Positions 12,934-23,000 of a stretch of DNA of 64,000 bases are shown here, one piece after another. The stretch lies in the NCBI GenBank assembly GCA_963969595.1, contig OZ018416.1, positions 10,866,065-10,930,064 of the forward strand, in the 5' to 3' direction. The stretch is from Neckera pumila. Taxonomy: Eukaryota; Streptophyta; Bryopsida; Hypnales; Neckeraceae. The position numbers were made by a program, and so were the translations under genes. Under the pieces are notes generated by a model, which saw only the letters and a program-made list of their open reading frames with translations, did not search any database and was not told where the DNA came from. Each line of letters begins with the position of its first letter. Position 1 is the stretch's first letter.

Positions 12934-13560
12934 TCACTCCCAATGTCCCAACTTGCAAATCAAAATGTGATTTTCATGATTAGCACAAATTGCTAAAGAC
13001 ATTGCTAAGAGCATCTCCAAACAATTTGTTCCTTCAATCAAGATCTGTCTAATTTGAAGGTGATGGCTACTTGAAGTCCCAACAATACAACTCACTAAAT
13101 GTACTTTCAACCAATCACAAGTCATAGAGCTTGCAAAAGTGATAAGTAAGCTATGACAATTGCTAATCCCAAGAGAAAATATAGCATGTAGTGAACACAA
13201 AGGTCTTCTTCAAATATGGATTATTTGGTGGGTGAAAGTAAAGGTCAAGCCTGACATACACTAGAATTGATTGCTTATCATCCAAAAATTAGAGGAGAGG
13301 GGATACTTGGAGGGCTGCAAGAGATACCCTAAGAGCATCCTCAATCCAACATGTAAAGAGGCACAACAATGGTAAGTTTTGCATGGGTCCGAAAATAGCA
13401 ATGGAAACTTGCTCCAATTTTGACAGCACCTTCCAAGTTACCTTCCCAAGCACAGTACTTCTTGGCTCTCACACGGCGCGAATTGGTCTTTTGTTGTGCC
13501 CAAGCGCCTTGGCACTTTTTGGTCTCTTTGATCAACATGTATTATGATGACGATGGAGTC
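12934..13560. other. AT-rich spacer, no gene seen
   Basis: The words CTAAGAGCATCTCCAA (about 13005) and CTAAGAGCATCCTCAA (about 13330) look like ends of Tourist-type miniature elements, but I could not pair them with confidence. A candidate partner GGATGCTCTAAAT lies at about 15440. Confidence 0.35.
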
Positions 13561-14462
13561 TTAATTGCTAAAGTTCTATGACTATATTTTCATTGAAAAT
13601 GCTCAAAAATTGCCATTTCTGTACAAGTATCCAATTTTTGAAAAAAAACTTTTTTTGACACATATAATCGTAGGATCTTGTAGTATGCTGACTTGAGAAT
13701 ATATTGTAGAAGTTTCAAAAATTTCCACCACGTGTATTGCAAGATATAAGCATTCAAATTCAATGAAATCATTTTTTTTGGCCCTGCCAAAAACAGGGTA
13801 GCTGCACTTCACAAATTCACTTTTTGATGGAAAAATGCTCAAAATGATGGTCCTTCTTTGGGTTCTTTTTCCTAGACAAGTTGGCTACATGCTTAAAAAA
13901 TTTCACTTCATTTGGAATTGTACAACATATAGGAAAAAAATAGTAAGTAGAAAAAAGTAGAAATGATTCAAAATACTAAATTGTCAAGAATTTAATTATA
14001 GAACTGAGAAATGTTAATACCAATGGTTGCAATGTTGTAATAAACACTCTACATCCTATGGTTTTATTTTTTTCAAAAAATATTGAAAATAGAGTAAGAT
14101 AATGGACTTCAAATTTTATTTTAGAGTAGAAAATCCATAATTGCCCGCAAACTAAAAATCTTTATAACTTTTGAATCATTGCTAAAAATGGGATGGTTCA
14201 AAACTTTCCACCTATATATAACTCTAGAAAACCAATTTTAGATTTTTGTTTCTAAAAACAATTTTTTTAAATTTGCCCAGACTGCCTAGTTATGAAAAAA
14301 AGTAACATATTAGGCCATAAATTTTTACTTACATTTCCAAATGTCATAAAATTCAATGCATATAAAAGATATTCCTCGTCCCCACCTTTTGTCTCCAATC
14401 ACAGGTACCTGCCTAAAGTTTCTATGTAGCCAAAAAATGCATGTTGGTCCTTTAGGAGTTAA
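13561..14462 (-). mobile_element. TTAA-flanked element, copy 2 (inverted)
   Basis: The right end GGTCCTTTAGGAG then TTAA is the CCCCTAAAGGACC terminus in inverse orientation. The left end, TTAA then TTGCTAAAGTTC, is a decayed inverse of the other terminus. Internal sequence is the reverse complement of the copy at 34181-35113; for example GAAATGGCAATTTTT near the end of that copy appears inverted at about 13604. Confidence 0.72.
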
Positions 14463-14698
14463 AAGCCCAAAATAGCTCATTCCGCCACCGCTCTATTGTG
14501 TTCCACCTTCCACCATTGCACCAGCAACCCCCATGTTGTTGCCAAGTCATTTAGTGTTTTAAGTACCATTGTTGGGTTGAAGCATGTGCAACAAGAAGAA
14601 ATACGATTAAAAAGAGGGGACGTGACCGCAAATAGCATACATTGTTGCAGTACCTAGTTATTAGTGTAGCACTAAGGATCCTCAATGAATACAATATA

Positions 14699-15037
14699 CA
14701 TTAGAGAAAATTTTTAGGCCTCCGGAGAGCCTTTCCATAGCCCTCCGAAGTACTCTAAAATTTTGATTTTTGTAGCTGAAATTTTCTTTTATCCCCTATT
14801 TTTGCATAGCTCAAACTATGTAGTAGTGGCGCAAAAACCAAGTTTACAAGTAAAAAATAAATATAAAAAAATTAAAAAAAATTAAAAACAAAACAAAAAA
14901 TAATGACTGTTTTGGCGAGCAGTCATACACTTCAATTGCTCACTGGAGATACTTTTTCAGATTGACAAGCCAAGCTTGAAATAGCTTGGCATTTCAATCT
15001 GGAGAGGCCCTCTGGAGGGCTGATTTTTTTTCTAATG
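14699..15037. mobile_element. Miniature element, CATTAG-ended, copy 1
   Basis: Ends CATTAGAGAAAA and its inverse (TTTTTCTAATG). Subterminal blocks GCCTCCGGAGAGCC and GCCCTCTGGAGGGC lie just inside each end. The interior has poly-A-rich DNA and a pair of AGCTTGAAATAGCTTG-type words. Same family at 16012 and 28974. Confidence 0.72.
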
Positions 15038-16011
15038 CTAACGCAATAGTGGTAAGAAGAGTCAAAAACAAATAAATGTGCCCTAATACTACCTCTAATG
15101 TGACCTCTATTAGGCTCCCGACTTTCAAGGGCACATTGGATTTTGGCTCTCGAGCAGTAGCTTTTGCTTTTATACAAAGCACAAAAAGCGAGACAACAAT
15201 TGCAATCAAAGGGAATCATAGTGATGACCACCAAATGTGTAGCTCCTCTAACCAATTATCCACCTTTGTTTCTAATATTAGCAATGTGAATAGTGTCGAC
15301 AAGTAGGATTTCAAGTGCTTTTAGGATTTGGAATAATGAAAGGAATGAGATGCTGTGGCCAAGGTCTACTTTGTTAAAAAAGTGTTTGAGTGAACGTGCC
15401 CAAGATGTGCCATAACATTGCTCCTACACCAAACCAGGACTAAGGATGCTCTAAATGTATTAAGAATTTAATACTTATATTCACATTTTGGATAGCTGTG
15501 TAAGGGAGCCGATCCATTGTTGACCATTTAAGCAATTACACATATCTGCAGGGTGGGGATTTTCAAGAGAGGAATTTTCCCATGTGTAGAAATTGAGTTA
15601 AGAAGGTTCCCATAATTTTTCAGATTTTTATTTCTCAAAACATAATTACTACGAAATTTTTTGTTGAAGATTCTATTCGACCTATACTCGTTATATAGAC
15701 CTCCCTATTTCCGACCAAGCGTTGGTTGCTAATCCACCCAAAGGTTGGTTGCAATATTGATCATCTTATAGCCAATCATAATGCGCCACAACTGCATTGG
15801 AAACCATGCTATAATAAATGACCGTTTTTCTCCTGCTGAGCGGAAAGAAAACAGTCTACAGAGCGAGAATGGGTAGAGGTTGGGAATGGGTCAAATCCCT
15901 TAAACCAATTGGTACATTCATTGAATAGTTTATCTAAGTTCAAATTGGTTAGAGAAGGGATACACTCAACCTCATGAAAAGAACACTATGTATTTGCACA
16001 ATCCTTGAACG
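15038..16011. other. Spacer, no gene seen
   Basis: It holds an open + frame at 15076-15306 without any recognised motif. Words around 15600-15850 recur at about 44750-44960 (for example TGCGCCA near CCAATCATAATG), so this is dispersed repetitive DNA. Confidence 0.35.
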
Positions 16012-16260
16012 CATTAGAAAAAATCTAGACCCCCTAGAAGACTGTCTGACTTTTAAAAACAATGCAAATAAAGCAAAAGTAAGAATAAATAAATAATTTC
16101 TACATTATTTCAGTTAATGTGGCAAAATAGTTTTTTTTTTAATAATTTTTAAATATCTTGTAGATATAATATTATTTTTTATTTCCCTTGTTATTTCCAT
16201 ATATTTGCATTGTTGCCAAAAGTCCAATGGCCCTCCAAAGGTCCCAGATTTTCTCTAATT
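16012..16260. mobile_element. Miniature element, CATTAG-ended, copy 2
   Basis: Starts CATTAGAAAAAATCTAG and ends AGATTTTCTCTAAT. The inner blocks CCCCCTAGAAG and GGCCCTCCAAAGG correspond to those of copies 1 and 3, but are more diverged. About 249 bp. Confidence 0.6.
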
Positions 16261-16273
16261 ATGCCACACTATA

Positions 16274-16742
16274 TAGCATTTAGTAGCCTTCAGAGAAGTT
16301 GCCTTTGCCTCTCTGAAGTCCTCATCCACAAAATGCATCCAGTGTGCATGGTAGGTACAAGAAGAGATTAGGATACGTGTCAGAAGTGAATGGAGGCATG
16401 CGGCGGACCCAAATTTCTAAGTGGTGATTGACAAACTACCAAGCCAATTTGATGACAATTGATCAATTGGGAGTCCAATTTAAGTTAACTTTGTTGCATT
16501 AGTATGTTGGAATCATTAAGTTGAGTTGGTGAGCAGTTAAGTTGGTCAGTTCAATTCATTTAATTCATTTTTAATATTTGGTTGGGTGGTGTAAAAATTC
16601 TGATAGAGAATGACATGTGATTTTTAGCTACTGATGGTGTGGAATATACCACACCATTCATCCGCTAGATGAGATGGTGGGATATATTCCACACCATTTT
16701 GTTGTGTGGAAGGCAACCCTATGGACTACTACTAAATGTGAT
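16274..16742 (+). mobile_element. Element E4: short relative of E1/E2 without a foldback
   Basis: Starts GCATTTAGTAGCCTTCAGAG with the CTGAAGTCCTCATCCACAAA block of E1 and E2, and ends with GGTGTGGAATATACCACACC, a second palindromic block and TACTACTAAATGTGATG. At about 469 bp it lacks the foldback of about 630 bp, so the foldback is an optional internal part of the family. Confidence 0.65.
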
Positions 16743-16850
16743 GTAAACTAGGGTTTCTTTTTCTAATAATTTATTGTCAAAGTGTTAGTCTTGCAAGCCA
16801 TTGCAATTAGCTCCCTCCCAAAATCCACCATTAGTGGGAAGGCTTTATTG

Positions 16851-17250
16851 TAAGGTCGGACCACTCATTTCCAACCACAGACCAATTCCCAACCGATAGT
16901 GCCTCTATTTCTAATCAAGGCTTGTAACGTGTTTTTTATTCTTTTTAAGTTTGGAACTAGTAAGATCATGACACATGTCCTAAAGTATGCAAAAAGTAAC
17001 AAGAAAGTAGATAGTAGGAAGCTAGTTCTTGAGTGATCGGAATTGGAAGACTCTACAGATTGGGAATTGGTTTGGAACACTTTTTGGCTCCCCAAATTCA
17101 CAAAAATTTCAGTTTTGCAAAAGAAATTCTGAAAATTTTGCAATCTCAGTAGTTTCTATCTCCTACACGAGAGAAATTTCCATCGCATTCAATTGCTCAC
17201 CATCTGCGCCACTTGAGCTTAAGTGATTAGGTATAGGTGGTCCGACCTTA
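16851..17250. mobile_element. Miniature element with TIR AGGTCGGACCAC
   Basis: Left TA then AGGTCGGACCAC; right GTGGTCCGACCT then TA. 400 bp including the TA dinucleotides. The TA duplication and short TIR suit a Tc1/mariner-type non-autonomous element. The interior block TGATCGGAATTGGAAGACTC recurs in the element at 18410. Confidence 0.78.
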
Positions 17251-17254
17251 GAGC

Positions 17255-17699
17255 TAAGGTAAACGAACCCATTGTGGTCAGATGACCCATATTGGACACC
17301 TAATGACCCCATGACAGTTTTTTTGGCCACAATCAATGTCTAACCTGACACCAATGGAGTGATTAGTGACCTCATTAGGAACACTTGCTTTTTTAGTGTA
17401 AATCATTGCAAGAAGTCACTTTTCATGGCCTTCTACATTAGAAATTATTGTGTCCACTTTAGGTGATTAAGAAGAGCATAATGGGTACAATTTTTGTTGG
17501 TTATGGGGTAGACTACTAACTCTTTTGGATAGATCACTTCAAAATTCCATAACAAATTCATACTTTGTTTGAAAAATAAAATTTCAATTGCTCTCACTAT
17601 TTCTCACACTTGTCTTCATGTGGGAAAAAATTTGAAAACTTTCAGCAATGGTATGATGATAGACTCCAAAGTTTGACCACAATGGGCTAGTTTACCTTA
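17255..17699. mobile_element. Miniature element, AGGTAAA-ended, copy 1
   Basis: Left TA then AGGTAAACGAACCCATTGTG; right CACAATGGGCTAGTTTACCT then TA. TIR about 25 bp, 445 bp long. It lies four bases downstream of the preceding element. Same family at 38118-38552. Confidence 0.82.
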
Positions 17700-18409
17700 A
17701 TGGGACACTCTGTATTTGCACATTCCTTGACAATCCATGTCTTGACAATCACAGTTTTGTTGTTGCATGTAAATATGGTTCACTTGGTCAACTTCCACGT
17801 ACATGTCAAGCTGTGAACACATAAAGTGCATTCAAAAGCCATGAAAGAGAGTCACAGAATGCAAAGCTCATCTCCCTTTGTGTGAACACACGTCAACAGT
17901 CACTCCAGAGATTGGTTACGATCACCATTTCTGGGGTACGTACTTGTACAACTTTGGATTTCAAAGAAACCAGCATTAAAACTAGCTCCTTCCCGGCTTC
18001 AAAGCTCTCATTCATTGTACCTAATTAAATTTTACAATATTGGCCTTAATGCCAAATTCAATATTCAAGATTATTGTTGTTGGAATCTCATTGTCATTTG
18101 GTAACTGCACCTAATTGTTACCTGTTTCTAAAACTGACTTCTACGTACTCTTGCCCTAAAATGTACAACCGCCATTCCTGAGAGTCTAGGGTTGATCTTG
18201 GATACATCACTTTTGACAATTCATAACTTATTCATGTGGTGTTCAAAATATGCAATCTAAGATAACCTTAAATCTGGTCTATTGACAAGCCCCACCAAAA
18301 AATTGTTGTAGGAATCATATTTCAATCCTTTTTCAAACAATTTAAGTTGTTACCTTCCCCGAAAGAAGATTATACTGTAGTCCATAATATTTTTCCTCAT
18401 TTGAAGTAT
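17700..18409. other. Spacer, no gene seen
   Basis: AT-rich DNA with stops in all frames. Nothing I can classify. Confidence 0.35.
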
Positions 18410-18724
18410 TAAGGTAGAAACACCTATACCCAACCAAGGTCTGAAACCCGACCTATAGCATGCATATATTTCCAACCAAAGTTGGAACAGGTTTACAACC
18501 AAAGATTGATCGGAATTGGAAGACTCTAAACATTGGGTATGGATATGGACTACTTTTTGGCTTCCAAAAATCACAGTAATTTCAGTCTTGGGAATAAAAT
18601 TACCAAAAAATTACAGTGCCCATATTTCTGATCTTCCTACTTTGGAAAATTTTGCATTGCTTCATATTGTTCATGATCTGTTTCAAAATTGCTTAAATGA
18701 TCGGGTATGGGTGCAGTTACCTTA
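18410..18724. mobile_element. Miniature element, AGGTA-ended, related to 16851
   Basis: TA flanks both ends. The left end is AGGTAGAAACACCTATACCC and the right end is GGGTATGGGTGCAGTTACCT, imperfect inverses. The interior shares GATCGGAATTGGAAGACTCT with the 16851 element. 315 bp. Confidence 0.72.
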
Positions 18725-19639
18725 GATCAACCAAAAAAGTACCAAGTTTGGTTGTTCCTAATGGAGTTGAAACTAGGCATTATATTTCATGAGTAGCAGA
18801 GTAATCAATGAGTGTCAAATCATACAATATTCAAGCCTAAGATTTGTGAATTATCTACAACAAAAACGAGGATGAATTCTAGTAAAGTAACTACAGTACT
18901 AACATTCAAACCTGGACCCTGAGAACAGTTAGCAATTTATAGAGGCGGGCATTCAGGTTGTGCACTGAGGATGCCCTAAGTTAAGAACATCCCCAAAGCA
19001 GCCTTCTGCGAAACTCGCCGCCTGTAATGTAGCATTTATTGCACATCTCGTCGCTGACACTCCATTACAGTAACATCCTGCAGTCTACACTCTATCAGTA
19101 CAACTCTTCTTACTTAAACCCCAATAGATTCATGAGTCATCAGTCTCAATTAGTTTTGTATTCCAACACATCCCAATCCCAATTCCCAAACAGAATGCGG
19201 AGTGGAATTAAAACAACCCTAATAGCCGTGTGTCGGTCGTTGATCGCATGAACCCAAATTTTCTGACAGAGATTAAGCTTCTCATCACGTATCATACTTG
19301 AATCGTAACCAGGAAAATTGCGAACTGCAATTCGTGTGTCAGTCACGTTGATGACGGTAGCTGTCACTGAGCTGTTTATCACAGAAGGAAGCAATATTCC
19401 ACCAACTAGAGAGATGGAATGCGACACACAGAGTCAAGACAGAGACGTAGATCTAGCTAGCAACCAGAAAGCTGAGTACTTCGGCAACTCCTTTCGACCA
19501 ACTTGTTGCTGCAATTTTTCTCGTTGCCAGAATTATGTGAACAAACATCATTCGTCTTGTGTATCATTCATAAGAAATATTATTTTTAAGTGAATTATGG
19601 TACTAGCTCAGCTGTAGTTTCGATTTGTATCGAGTCACC
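18725..19639. other. Distal upstream region of the PME gene
   Basis: Less repetitive than the DNA to its left. No gene or clear promoter motif recognised. GAGGATGCCCTAAG at about 18967 may be an old miniature-element end. Confidence 0.35.
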
Positions 19640-19935
19640 ACACAATCATTGAGTCATAATTCCACTCTTCCAATTTGAGCCCTGATATATGAAGCTCATG
19701 TTTTGAGGCAAAATACGAGCTCTTGTGTGAAATTTTCCCGAAAATTAGAGAGGAAGCGAAGTTGGCTCGATTTCTCTTTGAGTCTCCTCACGCTCTTTGA
19801 GTCATTGCAACTAGTCTCCAAATTTGAGCTCTGATGAAGCTCATGTCGTGACGCAAAAGCACGAGTTTTGGTGTGAAATTCTCCCGAAGAAAACAGAGGA
19901 AGCGAAGTAGGTTCAATTTCTATTGAATCGACACA
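19640..19935 (+). repeat. Tandem duplication in the PME promoter or 5' UTR
   Basis: Two copies of about 140 bp at roughly 19645-19775 and 19785-19925. Both contain a TTGAGC...GAAGCTCATG stretch, GTGTGAAATT followed by CCCGAA, and GAGGAAGCGAAGT. A short third echo, CCAAGCGAAGTAGACG, runs into the start codon at 20012. Confidence 0.7.
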
Positions 19936-20011
19936 CAAGCACAAGCTGGGAGTCTGCGGGTACGTGAATCGATCTCTCTCAAGGATTAGAGAGGTCCAAG
20001 CGAAGTAGACG

Positions 20012-23000
20012 ATGTTGCGTCGAAGCTCTGAAGGTCGCAGGTATGGATTTTTCTTTGCCATGGCGCTCTGCCTCTCTACGTTTCTGCTTCCCGTATCTGC
20101 AGCAACGTCGAAGACAATGCAGAAGATGTGCACTCACGCTTACGACCGCGCCTCCTGCCTCACCTCTCTCGCATCCCATCCCGAGGCCGCAACCTTAGGA
20201 CCCCGAGGCCTCGCCACCATCGGCATCAACAATGCGATCTTCTCAGTGAGCTCCTTCTACTCCTATACCACGAGCTTTCGCTCCACCAGCAACGGCGCAG
20301 GCGAAGACTCCGCGCTCGCAGTCTGTCAAAACATCCTTCTTGACGCACAAGAGGAAATGGAGCTTTCTCTGGGAACACTCGCAACTCTCAACCCCTTGAA
20401 ATTCAAGAACCAGATGGCAGACGCTTTGACGTGGTTAAGCTCCGCACTCACGGATCACACCACCTGTCTTGACGGCGTGAGTGAAAAAGTGGGCACCACG
20501 AATGGCGCCCTGATAAATTCGAAAGCTGTGGGGGTGACGACATTGCTGTCGAACGCGGTCTCGTTAGTCGCGGCGATCAGTAGCTTTGGCGTGAATGGCG
20601 ACCATAGCCGACGCTTGCTTAGGGACGACAGTGATGTATATGAGCTTGAGAAAGATGGGCTTCCCGTGTGGATGAGACCAGCGGAGAGGAAATTGATGCA
20701 GAGTGTGACGAATAATTTGACGATTGTGGATGCGGTGGTGGCGCAAGATGGATCGGGACAGTATCAGAGTATCCAAGCGGCGATTGACGCGGCGCCGAAG
20801 AATAATGCGAGGAAGTGGGTGATTCGGGTGAAGGCGGGGGTGTATAGTGAGTATGTGGAGGTGCCGAAGAGTGCGAAGAATCTGGTGATGTTTGGGGATG
20901 GGATGGCGAACACGGTAATTACGGGGAACAAGAGCGTCGTGGGGAGTAATGTCACCACGTTTCTAACAGCAACCATGGGTGCGTTTCCATCTTCCTTCTC
21001 ACATGAATTCTAGGCAAAATCGCAAGTAAAGCCATAGCAATCACTAATTGAGCAATGTCAGTCTTTGAATCGTTATTGGGTTTCAGACTTCGTTGAATGT
21101 GATGCATTTCTTAACAAATGCTTTCCACGGTGAATGTGTATGTCCAAGTGGCAATTTGGGAGTGGACCCTGAAGTCTTTAACTCTAAACTTGTTTCTAAA
21201 CTCTGTCACTCTGGAAATGGTACTCTGTTGAATTGAACATCAAGATGTGCATCATCTCTCATTTTCGATCTTCATCATCTCTTAGGTGCTTAGACTTATA
21301 ATTGATTAGTTCTCCTGTTGATCACTGTTCAACACGATAATATTGTTTTGGGATCCCAAAGTTTATATGCTGTTTTTGGTTGGTAATAACCTCAACCAAA
21401 CTCTCTTAGAATGTCCATTCCTCCAGGTCTAAACTCGCGATTGTGTCCGCCATAGCTGAAACAGATTGAAAATCTGGAGTGCTCGGACGCTTAACTTGAA
21501 TCTTTAGAACTGATTGTAAACTTCTCTGTAAAATCCCGACAATTGACCTACGTTTGATCCTGGCAAACGAGGATTTTTTGTCCTGGACAGAAACTACGTT
21601 CAATGGTCTTTCGAGCAGTTAGTTTATTTGATGTCTAGATTATTTTTCCAAACGTTTCAAGAGGATGTCATCTTTTTTAGGTGTTCGAGAGTCATTATTA
21701 TTGCTCAAGAATCACTCCAATGGTCTTTCAAACAGTCAGTCTATTTGAAGTCTAGATTATTTTGAACGTTTTAAAGAGAATTTCAGATCAATACCATTGC
21801 CTTCAAACATTGTTCTACCAATGATACGTACAGAGTTCAGCATCTCTATTGATGATCCAACGATTAATTGAATTCTATTATATGGTTACTTCTGAAGTTT
21901 GGGTTCCTTGCGGTGCAGCGGTGTTGGGCCCGAACTTCCTCGGCCGCGACTTTACCGTCCGCAACACCGCGGGCGCAGTGAACCACCAAGCGGTCGCACT
22001 CAAGGTGCAGGGCGACAAGAGCGCCTTCTGGCGTGTCGCCATGGAAGGCTACCAAGACACGCTGTACGCCCACAGCAACCGCCAGTTCTTTAAGGACTGC
22101 ACGATCTCCGGCACAGTGGACTTCGTGTTCGGCAACGCAGCCGCCGTGTTCCAGTCGTGCACGCTGCTGGCGCGCCTCCCCATGCCCGGTCAGCAAAACA
22201 CCTTCACGGCGCAAGGGCGCACCATGGACTCGCAGAACACGGGCCTGTCGTTCCAGAACTGCGTCGTGGACGCCGCGCCCGAGCTGAAGAACAACGGCAG
22301 CCAGGTCAGTCATGGATCTCAAAGCACTTGCCCTTGATTTGATAGCAGACATCTCTATGTGCGTATAAACACTAACTAGAACAGAGCCGGTTGCAATGCA
22401 ACATCACCAAAACTCTTAAGGTTTCATCACGCTGGAAGGTTTCATTGAGAAGAATGATGTTTGGATGTTATTAGAGTTTAGCAAAAACAAACAACAAAAT
22501 GAACTGGTTTGATATGATCAAGTGAAAACATGACATAGTTTGCATTTAAAATAAGAGATTGGAACAAGCCTAGTGCAATGCAACGTCACCTAAAAGGCAA
22601 GGTTGCATTTTATATAAGAGACTAGAATGGAGTGTATTGCAATGCACCATCTCCAAAAACTTAAGGTTTCATCAAGATGTAAGGTTTTATTGAGAGGAAT
22701 GGTGTTTGGATTTTAGCAAGAATGAATGAATAGAACTATGTGTATGCAAACATGATGCATGGAATTGTGACACGGTTTGCATTTAATATGAGAGACTTCA
22801 ACATAACTTGTTGGAATGCAACATCACTAAAAATCTAAGATTGCGGATGAAAATTGACCAATGAAAATGTAACATGGCATACATTTAATGATATATTAGA
22901 ACAAAGCTTGTTGCAATGCAACATCACCAAAAAGTTAAGGTTTTAATTTAGGTGTAAGGTTTCATTAAGAAGATGTTTCATTAAGGTGAATTGCCTAAAA

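Noticed and set aside
21864..22352. Long - strand frame of 162 codons opposite PME exon 2
   Set aside because: It is the mirror of a GC-rich exon whose + frame carries all PME active-site motifs; the - translation is Arg/Ala/Val-rich with no family motif.
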